64,000 bases of DNA from Methanoregula formicica SMSP (GTDB lineage: Archaea > Halobacteriota > Methanomicrobia > Methanomicrobiales > Methanospirillaceae). Position numbers and translations under genes: made by a program. The stretch is taken from positions 620,001 to 684,000 of the forward strand of contig NC_019943.1 of assembly GCF_000327485.1 (NCBI RefSeq), in the 5' to 3' direction. Below the pieces are notes generated by a model that had not been told where the DNA came from, did not search any database, and saw only the letters and a list, made by a program, of their open reading frames with translations. This document shows positions 23,369 through 32,507 of this stretch, one piece after another (the first letter of the stretch is position 1; each line of letters begins with the position of its first letter).

Positions 23369-25267
23369 TCACGGTTGAATGGGCAGGGAGACCGGAACGA
23401 GGATATTCTCCTGCCCGAGTTCCCGGATGGTGCCGGAGAGGCCAGCGTCATAGCCCCCGATGGTTTTTAAGAGTGTCGTGTACGCGGGCGACCCGATGAT
23501 GCTTTCCAGTGTCAGGATACGGGGATCGGAGAGCATCTCCTTCCGGACAGCCAGTTCATAATCCTGGTGCGCAAGGGATACAAACGAGAGCCCGTTGGCA
23601 CTGGCAATGCCCGAAGTGCAGATCCCGGCATCGGCAAACCCGTTCCGGATTGCGGCTGCCACGGCCGGGGGACCGTGGACCTCGTGCCCGTACCCGTTCA
23701 CTCTCCCCGGGTCTATTCCTTCAGCCGCAAGCAGCGTGTCCAGCACGCTCCGTGACGGGGTCCCTTTCCGGGTATTGATGAACCGGGCATGCACAAGATC
23801 TTCAAGGCCCAGCCCTTCCCACGATGCGATGCCAAGCTCCACCCTCGCAATGTGGATGAATCCCAGATCTTTGATTTCGGAGAACTCCATGAGCGGCTGG
23901 GACATTCCGAGAATATTCTGTGCGGGAAGGACGAGTGGGGCAGCATGGCAGGTGTTGTTTTTCAGTGCCAGGATCCCCGTGAAGTTGCCCGGGTTGGTTG
24001 CGTGGATGAACAAACCCTTGTCATGGGCAAGGTTTGCCAGTTCCTCGAGTGCCGGGTCAAGCGTGCCAGTAAAGAAGAGTGTCCGCCCGATGGACCCGGG
24101 ATCGGTCGTGAGGAAGACCTCGTGGTCCGTACCCGCTTCGTATCCTTCGACCGGTGCCGGGATGTGGGTGTACCCGTTTGCCTTGATCGTTGCCATCTGG
24201 ACACCGGCCCCTTTCCCGTGGGGCATGCCATAGAGGGTGTTTCCGATACGGCCGATGAAGAGCGGCACAAACTCGTCAAACCCGGGGTCGGACGTAAGCG
24301 TTTGTGCCAGCTTCACCCGGACCGGGTACTTCGGCGCCGGGGCAAATCCCCAGGACTCCAGCAGGGTTGCGGCAAACTCGCGGAGCACGGTCTGGGCAGC
24401 GAGAGGATAGCCGGGGAGGCCGAGTACCGGTTTTCCCATGACCTTCCCAAGCATCACCGGTTTTCCGGGCTTGACGGCGACCCCGTGAAAGATGAGTTCT
24501 CCGATGGAGCGGATCACCGGATCCGTAAAATCACGGGTGCCGGCCGACGAACCGGCCGAGATGAGGACGAGATCGTTCTCCAAAGCGGCCTTTTTAAGCG
24601 CTTCGCGGATGAGATCGGGGTCGTCCCGGACAATGGGATACCGGGTGCACCGGGCCCCTGTCTGCGAAAGAAAGACCTGCGCCATGACGGTGTTGCTCTC
24701 GACAACCTGTCCGGGGCCGGGCCTGACGCCAAGCGGCACGAGCTCGCTCCCCGTGGGGATGATCCCCACGTTGACGGCAAGAACCCTGATGGTGGAAAAT
24801 CCGTACGTTGCCAGGGCCCCGATATCGAACGGGCGGATCAGGTGGCCCCGGGGGATGACGAGTTTCTTTTCCTTGATGTCCTCGCCGGCCGGCCGGACAT
24901 GCTGCCAGGGGATCGCGGCCCGTCGTATCTGGTAGCGGTCGCCCGACTCCCAGACATCCTCGATCATGACAACGGCATCGAACTCCGGCGGGATGATGTT
25001 GCCGGTGTTCACCCGTGCGCAGTGGTCAAGGGTGACCGGGTTCCGGTCGCTGGCGCTGATCGTGTCCCGGCTCCTGACCGCTATACCGTCCATTGCGGAG
25101 ATGTTTACCTCCGGTACGGAATACTTTGCAAAGATCGGTTCTGCCGCCACCCGCCCTGCTGCCTGCAGGAGGGGAACCTTCTCGGTCCTCCGGGGCGGGG
25201 GAAAGGAGGTGGTCAAAAGGTTCAGTGCCTCGGCAAGGGACCGAAGCTCAAGATAGCGTTTTACCAT
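23369..25267 (-). CDS. moeA: MoeA-type molybdenum insertase fused to a PBP-like domain, copy 1
   Basis: A 632-residue two-domain protein. Residues 1 to about 400 are MoeA, which inserts molybdate or tungstate into adenylated molybdopterin: SAMDGIAVRS, GIIPTGSELVPLG, GQVVESN, LISAGSSAGT and KPVLGLPGYPLAA are present. Residues from about 415 form a periplasmic-binding-like domain (PF12727 type) with HATNPGNFTGILALKNNTCH and ARFINTRKGTPSR, thought to sense or present the oxyanion. This fusion is common in archaea. The paralogue at 46700 has the same layout. TTGTTAACC lies 72 bases upstream of the start. The two copies may be specialised for Mo and W. Confidence 0.9.
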   Translation of the reverse strand: MVKRYLELRSLAEALNLLTTSFPPPRRTEKVPLLQAAGRVAAEPIFAKYSVPEVNISAMDGIAVRSRDTISASDRNPVTLDHCARVNTGNIIPPEFDAVVMIEDVWESGDRYQIRRAAIPWQHVRPAGEDIKEKKLVIPRGHLIRPFDIGALATYGFSTIRVLAVNVGIIPTGSELVPLGVRPGPGQVVESNTVMAQVFLSQTGARCTRYPIVRDDPDLIREALKKAALENDLVLISAGSSAGTRDFTDPVIRSIGELIFHGVAVKPGKPVMLGKVMGKPVLGLPGYPLAAQTVLREFAATLLESWGFAPAPKYPVRVKLAQTLTSDPGFDEFVPLFIGRIGNTLYGMPHGKGAGVQMATIKANGYTHIPAPVEGYEAGTDHEVFLTTDPGSIGRTLFFTGTLDPALEELANLAHDKGLFIHATNPGNFTGILALKNNTCHAAPLVLPAQNILGMSQPLMEFSEIKDLGFIHIARVELGIASWEGLGLEDLVHARFINTRKGTPSRSVLDTLLAAEGIDPGRVNGYGHEVHGPPAVAAAIRNGFADAGICTSGIASANGLSFVSLAHQDYELAVRKEMLSDPRILTLESIIGSPAYTTLLKTIGGYDAGLSGTIRELGQENILVPVSLPIQP

Positions 25268-25338
25268 AAAGTGATCCCCTGGAACCTGGTTTCGTTATCA
25301 TATATCCGACCACTGCACCACCACAGTACAATAGTACA

Positions 25339-25347
25339 TTGTTAACC
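25339..25347 (+). promoter_or_regulatory. TTGTTAACC motif before moeA copy 1
   Basis: The site lies 72 bases upstream of the minus-strand start at 25267, in the gap shared with the SagB-type gene's 3' end. Confidence 0.35.
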
Positions 25348-25434
25348 GCTGGATGCAATCAATATCATGTAGTTTATTCCATTGTTCCTCAATAAACAAT
25401 TCGCAAGGTTGCCGATTGAAAAAAGAAGCCGTGA

Positions 25435-26190
25435 TCAGGCCAGAGTCACATTCTCTTCGGTTTTCCCCAGCGCTGCGAGGTAAACCGGCCACTGGATCTC
25501 CGGGTCGAGATCCGCAAGTTTTGTCATCAGCTCGTCATGGAACATGTCCGAAGGGAACACCCTGAAGCCGAGACCCTCCGCAGCGAGAATGAGGTTCTGG
25601 CAGCTGTGCCCTGCCTCGATCAGGGCGCTCCGGTATCCCCGGTTTCCCAGCGCCCAGACCGAGCGGTACGGTACGGCAACCCAGAGGAATGCCACCGCGG
25701 CCCTTGTCATGATCTTGAAGTTCAGGCTCGCGGTGCTCATCTCCATCGTCAGGTCGGAGTCGATCCGTTCTGCGACAATGCTGTGGGATTTCGGGAGGTA
25801 CCGGTACAGGCCGGTCTCAAGCCCCTCGACCTCGTTTGCCACAAAAAAGATCTCCAGCGGATAGCGCGATCCGCTGGAAGGGATGTTCCTGAGCTGGATG
25901 GTCTCCGCCACGGTCTTCCGAAATCCCTGCATACACCAGAGCAGATACGAGAGCTCCGAGAGCGTGACCGAGGATCGCGAGAAGAACCCGACAGGTTCCC
26001 AAGTCCCGATGGCTTTTCTTACGGGAATCACCCCTGCCTTGAACCTCTTCGGATCCGGCAGCCGGGTTATTTCCTGGCCTTCCTTTACCGGGAGCTCGTG
26101 CGGGGGTTCCGGCTTGCGGAGGACAAGGTCTACCGTGGAGTAATCCGGGTACCGGGTCCTTTCCATGAATTCCTTACCGATTGTGGTCAT
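25435..26190 (-). CDS. SagB/ThcOx-type nitroreductase family protein
   Basis: A 251-residue FMN-dependent oxidoreductase of the SagB group. Family features are LSELSYLLWCMQG near residue 85, the IPSSGSRYPLEIFFVAN flavin loop near residue 112, ALIEAGHSCQNLILAAEGLG near residue 190 and a closing PVYLAALG. The ATG at 26190 is preceded by TGGAG; the frame is open 12 codons further but without a ribosome site. Standalone members in methanogens have no proven substrate. It is between moeA and fwd operon 2 on the same strand but not tightly linked. Confidence 0.83.
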   Translation of the reverse strand: MTTIGKEFMERTRYPDYSTVDLVLRKPEPPHELPVKEGQEITRLPDPKRFKAGVIPVRKAIGTWEPVGFFSRSSVTLSELSYLLWCMQGFRKTVAETIQLRNIPSSGSRYPLEIFFVANEVEGLETGLYRYLPKSHSIVAERIDSDLTMEMSTASLNFKIMTRAAVAFLWVAVPYRSVWALGNRGYRSALIEAGHSCQNLILAAEGLGFRVFPSDMFHDELMTKLADLDPEIQWPVYLAALGKTEENVTLA

Positions 26191-26280
26191 TGTTGCATAC
26201 TCCAGAAAACAGGATGACGATAACATTCATAAAAAGTGGTTGCCGGGATGACCCCGTACTGTGTGTGATGGATACGACAT

Positions 26281-27087
26281 TCATGCCGCTGCTTTCAGGT
26301 ACAGGTTTGCATAGACAACCTGCCCCTTGCTCTTGGGGTGTCTCTCGCCAAGATCGCCGATATAGTGGTCGAAGGTTTCCGTAACACCGTCGACTTCCTT
26401 CTCGACCGTGCCAATCTTCTGGTACCCGGGCATCATAAACTTGATCTTGCCGAGCACGTACATGTCGCCCTTGACCATCTGGCCGCCGACACGGCCCTCG
26501 ACATCGCCCTTGATGATAACGGTGCCGCCTTCTGCATGGGTGGAGACGTGGATGAATGCATCCTTCTCGATGATGATGGTCCCGCCGAGCATGAAGGTCC
26601 CGATATCATTGCCAGCACTGCCCCTGATCCGGATCGTGCCGCCCTTCATGCCTCTCCAGTCGCCGCGGTATGCGCAGCCGACATGGTTCTTGGCATTGCC
26701 ATCGACAAGGATCTCGCCTCCCTGCATCTGGATGCCGCAAAACGAGTCAACGTTACCGGTGACATGGATCTTTCCTCCTTTCATCCAGCCGCCGACGTAC
26801 ATGTCGGCATTGCCGTTGACCGTGACGGTACCGGCCGTCATTTTCGAGCCAATGTATTTGACCCGAGCGCAGTCGCCGTTGATGACAATACCGGTGTCCG
26901 CCGCGGTCTCACCGGCATTACCGGAGACCTCAAAGAAGTCCCCGAGCCTCGTCACGATCTTGCCCTCGTGACCCGGAAGCCCGGCAATCTGCTGTGCGGT
27001 CTTTCCTGCAAATGCATCGGGTGTGATACTGTAGCCCTCGAAGATGAGCTCGGGGGTCTTGATCGGTTTTAACGTAACGGTTGCCAT
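26281..27087 (-). CDS. fwdC: Formylmethanofuran dehydrogenase subunit C, copy 2
   Basis: A 268-residue beta-helix subunit with glycine repeats (VNGNADMYVGGWMKGGKIHV, VDGNAKNHVGCAYRGDWRG). It ends the second, minus-strand fwdGDBAC operon. The start at 27087 has GAGGTGCA upstream, 9 bases from the fwdA stop. It is more diverged from copies 1 and 3 than they are from each other, as are all subunits of this operon. Confidence 0.92.
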   Translation of the reverse strand: MATVTLKPIKTPELIFEGYSITPDAFAGKTAQQIAGLPGHEGKIVTRLGDFFEVSGNAGETAADTGIVINGDCARVKYIGSKMTAGTVTVNGNADMYVGGWMKGGKIHVTGNVDSFCGIQMQGGEILVDGNAKNHVGCAYRGDWRGMKGGTIRIRGSAGNDIGTFMLGGTIIIEKDAFIHVSTHAEGGTVIIKGDVEGRVGGQMVKGDMYVLGKIKFMMPGYQKIGTVEKEVDGVTETFDHYIGDLGERHPKSKGQVVYANLYLKAAA

Positions 27088-27096
27088 GGTTGCACC

Positions 27097-28827
27097 TCAG
27101 GCCTCCACGTCATATTCGATGACAAACGGGTGCGGGGCAAGGTAGTCCCGGACCGGGTAGTTGCGGATGTCCATGGTGTAGGTGCCCTTCGTGAATGCCT
27201 CGGTGACATCGCGGGTGACCTGCGGGTTCTCGGGCATCTTCGCATTGACCCAGACCGTTTTCTTGTGGCCGTTGCTGACAACTTCCCCGTCCTTGACAAC
27301 AACCTCACCGGATTTGATGAAGCAGGCCGCACGCAGGAATGCATCCTCGATCTCCTCGGGGTCTTTGGGCATGTCCTTGACGTTGAGGTCATAGACCGCA
27401 ACATCGGCACTCATGCCGGGGGCAAGGCCGCCGTACATGTGTGCAAGGCCGAGCGCTTTTGCCGGGCCGGACCGGGTCATCTGGGCGATCTCGAAGAGCG
27501 AGAGTTCGCGCTTGATGTTGTGGAGGGAGATTGCGTCGAGAACCTTGTCCTTGTGCTTGAACGAGTCGAGCGTTGCATCGCGGGCCTTCTTTGACATCAG
27601 CCACTTGATAACGCGGGGATACCGCGTGAACGGGCCGGCATTCGGGTGGTCGGTGGTGATGAAGGTGCGGTCCATGTCCTTTGCATAGAGCGCAAGTTCC
27701 AGGCCGATTGCCCACTGGATATCACAGACCTTGATGTTCGGGTCGTAGACATAGGGAACGATCCCGGCGGCAGTCTCCATCTCAACGTCAACGTTGGTCC
27801 ATTTCAGGTGGTTGAGGCCGTGGAGGTGGTGCTCGAACGGGCCGTCAGCGGTCATCGTTGTGGTCTCGTCCAGCGTTACGCAGCCGAGGTCGATGGTGAT
27901 GTTCTTTGTCTTGTTGACATAGTCCATGACTTCTTTTGCCTTGGAGCAGAAGGTCCCCCAGCCGTCACCGCCATAGGAGTGGAACTGGAGGTGGGTGGAG
28001 TGCATAACCTGTTCGCGGCCGAACTTGTTTTTGGCCTTGATTCCTTCTGCAAGCTTGAGCGAATCCAGCGTGACCTGGAAGTTACCGGGGTTGCCGAGGT
28101 CATTCTGGTGGACGTGCATGGAGTGCGGAAGGCCGAGGTATTCGTTCGCCTTCATCAGGCCGGTCATGATCTCGGCAGGCGTGATCTCGAAGTACGGGAC
28201 CGGGTCGTTGATGGAAAGACAGTTCAGTCCCCATGCCCAGGCAGCGGTGCCGCCGGGGTTGACGACCTTGACACCATAGCCCTTCGTGGTCTTCAGGAGC
28301 CAAGCGATGTAGGCGGCGGTGTTCTCGATCTCGTTGTTCCTGAGGTACTCCATGACGAACCAGTTGTTGCCAAAGACCGGCAGGGCGGCCTCATCGATGA
28401 TGGGGGTGTCGTGGATCTCCTCGTGCGTGTGCGGGGCAAGGAGCGGGGGCATTGCCGCTTCCATGACAAACGAGTATCCCATCCGGGCGTACTCGTACCC
28501 GGTCCGGAATGTGCTCGGGATCGAGAACCCGGACTCCATGCGATAGCCGTTCTTCTGCGCGACACCGCTCCGCAGGTCTCCTGACCTGAGCTTGTCCTCG
28601 GGACGCATCAGGCGGCCTGCATTGACCTTGGGACCGGCCACGTGGGAGTGGATATCGACACCGCCGGCCATGACGACCTTGCCTTTGGCATCGATGACCT
28701 TTGCCGAGGAGCCGACCCTGTCAACAATCTTTCCGTCCTTGATGGCAACGTCGCCAACATCGCCGTTAATCTTCCGGGTCGGGTCAACGATGAACCCGCC
28801 CTTGACGATAATTTCTCCTGATGACAT
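27097..28827 (-). CDS. fwdA: Formylmethanofuran dehydrogenase subunit A, copy 2
   Basis: A 576-residue amidohydrolase. The zinc-binding HxH is in DIHSHVAGP near residue 60, GYGVKVVNPGGTAAWAWG spans the probable carboxylated lysine, and THLQFHSYGGDG and TTDHPNAGPFTRYPR follow. The region after the first zinc ligands (residues ~70-100) and the C-terminus differ most from copies 1 and 3. It follows fwdB after one base. The N-terminus has three more residues than the other copies. Confidence 0.93.
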   Translation of the reverse strand: MSSGEIIVKGGFIVDPTRKINGDVGDVAIKDGKIVDRVGSSAKVIDAKGKVVMAGGVDIHSHVAGPKVNAGRLMRPEDKLRSGDLRSGVAQKNGYRMESGFSIPSTFRTGYEYARMGYSFVMEAAMPPLLAPHTHEEIHDTPIIDEAALPVFGNNWFVMEYLRNNEIENTAAYIAWLLKTTKGYGVKVVNPGGTAAWAWGLNCLSINDPVPYFEITPAEIMTGLMKANEYLGLPHSMHVHQNDLGNPGNFQVTLDSLKLAEGIKAKNKFGREQVMHSTHLQFHSYGGDGWGTFCSKAKEVMDYVNKTKNITIDLGCVTLDETTTMTADGPFEHHLHGLNHLKWTNVDVEMETAAGIVPYVYDPNIKVCDIQWAIGLELALYAKDMDRTFITTDHPNAGPFTRYPRVIKWLMSKKARDATLDSFKHKDKVLDAISLHNIKRELSLFEIAQMTRSGPAKALGLAHMYGGLAPGMSADVAVYDLNVKDMPKDPEEIEDAFLRAACFIKSGEVVVKDGEVVSNGHKKTVWVNAKMPENPQVTRDVTEAFTKGTYTMDIRNYPVRDYLAPHPFVIEYDVEA

Positions 28828-28828
28828 C

Positions 28829-30205
28829 TCAGCTCACCGCCGGGTTCTGCGGGTATTTCCGGTGTTCCTTTGCCGCAAGCCATACCGGCTGGGTGTTGGT
28901 CAGTTCGCACATCCGTTCGTACACGCGGTCGAAGAGTTCCTCGTCGCTCGGGACGCCAGGCAGGCCCTTGATGACCGCCCGGAACTGGATCGGTACATTG
29001 TCCATACGGTAGACAACGCCCGGCTCGTCCACACCGGCGATCCGGACGGGGATGTGGAGGTCGGCGATCTCGCTTGCCATGCAGAAGTTCGGGTCGATGG
29101 TGATGAACGGATGCTTCTTTAAATGCTGGACAGCCTGGATAGGGAAGTGGGCGCCGGCATCGGTACCGACATTGACGAAGCAGTCAACCTCGTCGCGCAT
29201 CGCGAGGTCGACCGAACTCGTCTCGCCCGGGTTCATGTGGGCGTGAGAGCCTTTCGACAGGTCGATACAGTACGGGAAGCCGAACTGCCAGGACCAGACT
29301 TGGCCGGGGCCGGCAATGTTGTAGTGGCCCCGCATTGCCATGATCGAGCACTTCGTATGGTTGTTGAGGTCGCGGGTCAGGCTGATTGCGGCATCGATGT
29401 TGTGGTTGCGGCCATCGGTGTGCGTGCAACCCATGCCAAAGAAGATCATGCAGAACTTCGCGTTCTTCATGATCTCGACCGACTGCTTGATCTTCTCCTT
29501 AGGGATCCCTGCTACTACATCGGGAATATCGAAACCCCGGAGGACGGTCCGGAACGCATCGAAGAGTTCATAGTCATGTCCCTGGTCGAGCATCAGGTGA
29601 TGGTCGGCAAGTTTCGCGGTGTCGGTCTCACGCGGGTCGATGGAGAGGACGGTCCTCTGCATCTGGCCCTTCTGGGTGAAGTACCCGCGGGGGAAGATCG
29701 AGTACCGGGAGGTGTGCCGGGGGTGGGCGTGCATCGGGTTGCAGCCCCAGAAAACCACGACATCGGCACGGTTCTTGGCCTCGCCCAGCGTGCAGCTTGG
29801 GTACCCGTTGTCGAAGATCGCAAGGAACGAGGGGCCGTGGCAGATGGTTGCGCAGTTGTCGAGCACGGCACCGGATTTCTCCGCGATCCGGGCTACGGCG
29901 CTCATGCCTTCGCAGTTGGTGGAGCCAAAGCCGTAGATGAGGGGCTTCTTTGCTGCGAGCATGGTCTTTGCCATCCAGTCGATCGCCTCTTCGTAGGGAA
30001 TCTCCTTCATGGAACCGTCAGGCTGGCGCTTGCGCGGGAGCCGGGGTCGTGTCGGGTCGTTTGCGTGGTGGAAGAGGTTGGTGCCGATGATGCAGGCATT
30101 GTGCACTTCCAGGATCTTGGTCTCGTCATCGCTGACAACGACTTCGATATCATCGCAGGACGATCCGCAGTACGGGCATCCTACACCTTTAATGGTCTTT
30201 GGCAT
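28829..30205 (-). CDS. fwdB: Formylmethanofuran dehydrogenase catalytic subunit B, copy 2
   Basis: A 458-residue catalytic subunit with CPYCGSSCDD at 10-19 for the Fe-S cluster and Cys122 in TICHGPS as predicted Mo/W ligand. Its C-terminal 17-20 residues (ending in EHRKYPQNPAVS) extend past the other two copies. Divergence from copies 1 and 3 across the whole protein suggests an older paralogue, possibly with the other metal. FwdA begins one base past its stop; FwdD lies 2 bases upstream. Confidence 0.93.
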   Translation of the reverse strand: MPKTIKGVGCPYCGSSCDDIEVVVSDDETKILEVHNACIIGTNLFHHANDPTRPRLPRKRQPDGSMKEIPYEEAIDWMAKTMLAAKKPLIYGFGSTNCEGMSAVARIAEKSGAVLDNCATICHGPSFLAIFDNGYPSCTLGEAKNRADVVVFWGCNPMHAHPRHTSRYSIFPRGYFTQKGQMQRTVLSIDPRETDTAKLADHHLMLDQGHDYELFDAFRTVLRGFDIPDVVAGIPKEKIKQSVEIMKNAKFCMIFFGMGCTHTDGRNHNIDAAISLTRDLNNHTKCSIMAMRGHYNIAGPGQVWSWQFGFPYCIDLSKGSHAHMNPGETSSVDLAMRDEVDCFVNVGTDAGAHFPIQAVQHLKKHPFITIDPNFCMASEIADLHIPVRIAGVDEPGVVYRMDNVPIQFRAVIKGLPGVPSDEELFDRVYERMCELTNTQPVWLAAKEHRKYPQNPAVS

Positions 30206-30207
30206 AG

Positions 30208-30618
30208 TCAGTTACCTCCTTTCCAGAGCCCGACAGCGCCCTGCACAAGCTCAAGGGCAGATTTCAGCCGCTCGGTGGGAGCGGGTTCGATAGTGACCGG
30301 GAAGCCGCTGTACTGCGGGGTACCGGTGGACTGGGTCCGGGGCGGGACAACTTGGTTGGCCCAGACACCCTGCCGGATGTGGGCAAGGCCCGGGGGCACG
30401 TACTGTGTGGGGATTATTGCCTTGACAATCACGGTTCCGCACTCGCTCGTAACGCGGACATTAGTGTTCTTCCAGATGCCGGCACGCTTCATGTCTTCCG
30501 GGTTCATCTCGCAGATGGAGCAGGCCTCGAAGTAGTCGGGGTTGGTCTTGCCCTTCTCCATAGCAGCGCCTTCCTCAATGGAGCGCTGGGTGATCATGTT
30601 GAGTTCGATCTTTGGCAT
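30208..30618 (-). CDS. fwdD: Formylmethanofuran dehydrogenase subunit D, copy 2
   Basis: A 136-residue molybdopterin-binding subunit. LNMITQRSIEEGAAMEKGK and VRAPGL-type sequence replaced by YVPPGLAHIRQGVWANQVVP mark the family; the usual HIPMGPWAN is HIRQGVWAN here, a change at the cofactor contact not seen in copies 1 and 3. The ATG at 30618 (MPKIELNM) has GGAGGATAT upstream. Confidence 0.9.
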   Translation of the reverse strand: MPKIELNMITQRSIEEGAAMEKGKTNPDYFEACSICEMNPEDMKRAGIWKNTNVRVTSECGTVIVKAIIPTQYVPPGLAHIRQGVWANQVVPPRTQSTGTPQYSGFPVTIEPAPTERLKSALELVQGAVGLWKGGN

Positions 30619-30635
30619 GCGATATCCTCCATCCA

Positions 30636-30893
30636 TCAGACAAACACGCCCGCCTGGCCTTTACCGGCAAGGGTGATCACGCCGTACGGGCAGGCGCCCA
30701 CGCAGACACCGCAGCCGGCACAGAGCTCCATGTTCACATCCATGCTGATGGACTTGCCGTCCTTCACATGGTAGATCTTCTCCTTCGTTACCGGGTCGAG
30801 CGTGTAGAGCTCGAGCGCGTTCACCGGGCAGGAGACCACGCAGTTCCCGCAACCGGTACAGCGGTTCATATTGACATGTACTGAAAACGCCAT
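30636..30893 (-). CDS. fwdG: Formylmethanofuran dehydrogenase ferredoxin subunit, copy 2
   Basis: An 85-residue 2x[4Fe-4S] ferredoxin with CTGCGNCVVSCP and CAGCGVCVGACP. It opens the minus-strand fwdGDBAC operon. The ATG at 30893 is preceded by TGTGTGATGTGC, the same leader as copy 1; two in-frame ATG codons lie in that leader. The upstream gap to 31153 (260 bases) is AT-rich and holds palindromes but no gene. Confidence 0.9.
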   Translation of the reverse strand: MAFSVHVNMNRCTGCGNCVVSCPVNALELYTLDPVTKEKIYHVKDGKSISMDVNMELCAGCGVCVGACPYGVITLAGKGQAGVFV

Positions 30894-31003
30894 GCACATC
30901 ACACAGGTAAAGTTAATTTGTTTTGTTATTATCGATCGTTAGTTTACTGAAATTAATAAACCTTTTGAATTCTTGATCAACATTCATTGAATATTCTTAC
31001 CAT

Positions 31004-31017
31004 GGGGATGAATCCCC
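31004..31017. other. GGGGAT/ATCCCC hairpin
   Basis: A 6-base perfect stem with a GA turn (31004-31017) lies between the divergent fwdG2 and OsmC genes, in a GC-rich patch within AT-rich DNA. Confidence 0.3.
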
Positions 31018-31100
31018 GACGATGAGAAAAAATAATAGTTACAGGTCATTCAGTTTCGCTTTCGGAGATGGTAAATCTTTAAAGTTGAGATATGGGGAAA

Positions 31101-31109
31101 GGTTAACAA
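31101..31109. promoter_or_regulatory. GGTTAACAA motif before the OsmC gene
   Basis: The inverse complement is TTGTTAACC, as before moeA copy 1. It lies 45 bases ahead of the OsmC start. Confidence 0.3.
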
Positions 31110-31153
31110 ATTATTTTACCAGCGGAAACCAATGTCATTCAGAGGTTAACACC

Positions 31154-31678
31154 ATGGGCCTGAACAACATTGACACAAAACAAGTCACCGATTACAAAAA
31201 GGAGATCCAGACGGATCCCAACGAAGCAAAGTTCACCGCAAAGATCGAGGGCGACTGGCTTTTTGATGAGGGTGGTCCGCAGTTCCGCTCAACCGTTAAG
31301 GTAAAAGACGGCACATACACGATGGAAGCAAGCCATCCGAACTTCGCCGGTCCGGCCTGCCGCCCGGGACCGATGGCATTCGGCCTCTTCTGGTTTGCGG
31401 CCTGCTATTCCAGCACGTTTGTGACGGAAGCAGCAATGCGTAACCTGAAACTCACATCGGTCAAGACCCGTGTGGAAGCCGACCTCAACTATACGGTCCA
31501 GTTCGATCTCGGGAACGATCCGCTCATCTCTGAATACCGAGTATTTATGGATGTACAAGGCGACGCAACCGATGCGCAGGTCCAGGACCTGAAGGAGTAT
31601 GCCCTGAAACGGTGCATGGGCATGTTCACCATCCGGAACGCGATTGCCCTGAAGGCAGAAGTCCGGTTCCAGAAATAG
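31154..31678 (+). CDS. OsmC-family protein
   Basis: A 174-residue protein of the OsmC/Ohr fold. GPMAFGLFWFAACYSSTFVTEAA near residue 74 holds the first conserved cysteine and LKRCMGMFTI near residue 156 the second; in the family the pair reduces organic peroxides or serves sulfur trafficking. The ATG at 31154 has AGAGGT at proper distance; an in-frame start at 31022 has none. It is followed in 16 bases by a C_GCxxG_C_C protein, so the two form a redox operon. It may tie in with the sulfur-relay cluster just downstream. Confidence 0.8.
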   Translation: MGLNNIDTKQVTDYKKEIQTDPNEAKFTAKIEGDWLFDEGGPQFRSTVKVKDGTYTMEASHPNFAGPACRPGPMAFGLFWFAACYSSTFVTEAAMRNLKLTSVKTRVEADLNYTVQFDLGNDPLISEYRVFMDVQGDATDAQVQDLKEYALKRCMGMFTIRNAIALKAEVRFQK

Positions 31679-31694
31679 CTTTTTTGAGGTCTTT

Positions 31695-32189
31695 ATGCGG
31701 GAACCTGTCCGGCCGGCCGATCCTGCGCAGATCCGAAAGATCGCAGAAGAATATTACCGGACGGGCCAATTCTACTGCTCCGAAGCGATTGTAAAAGCCA
31801 TCAATGACGGCTTTTCCCTCGGCTATCCGGAATCGGTCATACGGCTCGCATCCGGTTTTCCCATCGGCATCGGTGGATCAGGGTGCTCCTGCGGAGCCGT
31901 GACCGGGGGTGTTATGGCCCTTGGCATGGTCTTTGGCAGGGACCAGCCCGGCGACCCCCGGATCGACCGCTGCCTCGGATTGTGCCGGGAACTCCACACG
32001 CTCTTTGCCAGAAGGCATGGCTGCCTCTGCTGCCGGACCCTGATCCGTGGCATGAAACTCAAATCCCCCGAGCACATGCAGCAGTGCATTTCCTTTACCG
32101 GGGAAATAGCTGAAGAGGTTGCAAGGATCATCCTGAGGGAGACCGGGACCGGTTCAGAACAGGGAAATCCGCTTCCCTTCGTTTCCTGA
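31695..32189 (+). CDS. C_GCxxG_C_C family redox protein
   Basis: A 164-residue protein whose cysteines follow the C_GCxxG_C_C family (PF09719) layout: YCSEAIVKA near residue 27, GIGGSGCSCGAVTGGVMAL near residue 60, DRCLGLCRELH and HGCLCCRTL near residues 90-112, and MQQCISF. The family is probably a redox or metal carrier; mechanism unknown. It is co-directional with OsmC. Its last 36 bases overlap the 3' end of the convergent minus-strand gene at 32154. Confidence 0.8.
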   Translation: MREPVRPADPAQIRKIAEEYYRTGQFYCSEAIVKAINDGFSLGYPESVIRLASGFPIGIGGSGCSCGAVTGGVMALGMVFGRDQPGDPRIDRCLGLCRELHTLFARRHGCLCCRTLIRGMKLKSPEHMQQCISFTGEIAEEVARIILRETGTGSEQGNPLPFVS

Positions 32190-32507
32190 CGTTTCCTGTA
32201 ACGCGGTGAGAATCGCATTTGCCTCTTCCACCGTGCAGTGCCATGCGATAAGGTCCCCGTCGTCAAGCGCTACGCCTCCTTTCACCGAAAGCCCCAGCCC
32301 GCACTCAATGCAGAGGTCTTCCTTCTTCATCAGCCCGGGCAACTGATCGACAAAATGATCGCCGAACATGAGCGAGCGGAGGGGCTTGTCATGGTGCGTA
32401 TAATAGAGGAACTCCTCCTCTCTGTCAGCAACAGAAAATATGCAGTACCACCGGTCGTGCCGGGTGAATGTTATAACAACCGATGAAACCAAAGGCGCTG
32501 GAGTCAT
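32154..32507 (-). CDS. Unknown protein at the end of the sulfur-relay operon
   Basis: A 117-residue protein that I do not recognise. It has a strand-rich N-terminus (SSVVITFTRHDRWYCIFSVAD), a CIECGLGLSV segment near residue 66 and a second-half helix. The ATG at 32507 overlaps the stop of the upstream TusA-like gene, so translation is coupled and it belongs to the sulfur-relay operon. The cysteine pair CIEC may be a thiol carrier or metal site. Confidence 0.6.
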   Translation of the reverse strand: MTPAPLVSSVVITFTRHDRWYCIFSVADREEEFLYYTHHDKPLRSLMFGDHFVDQLPGLMKKEDLCIECGLGLSVKGGVALDDGDLIAWHCTVEEANAILTALQETSGNEGKRISLF

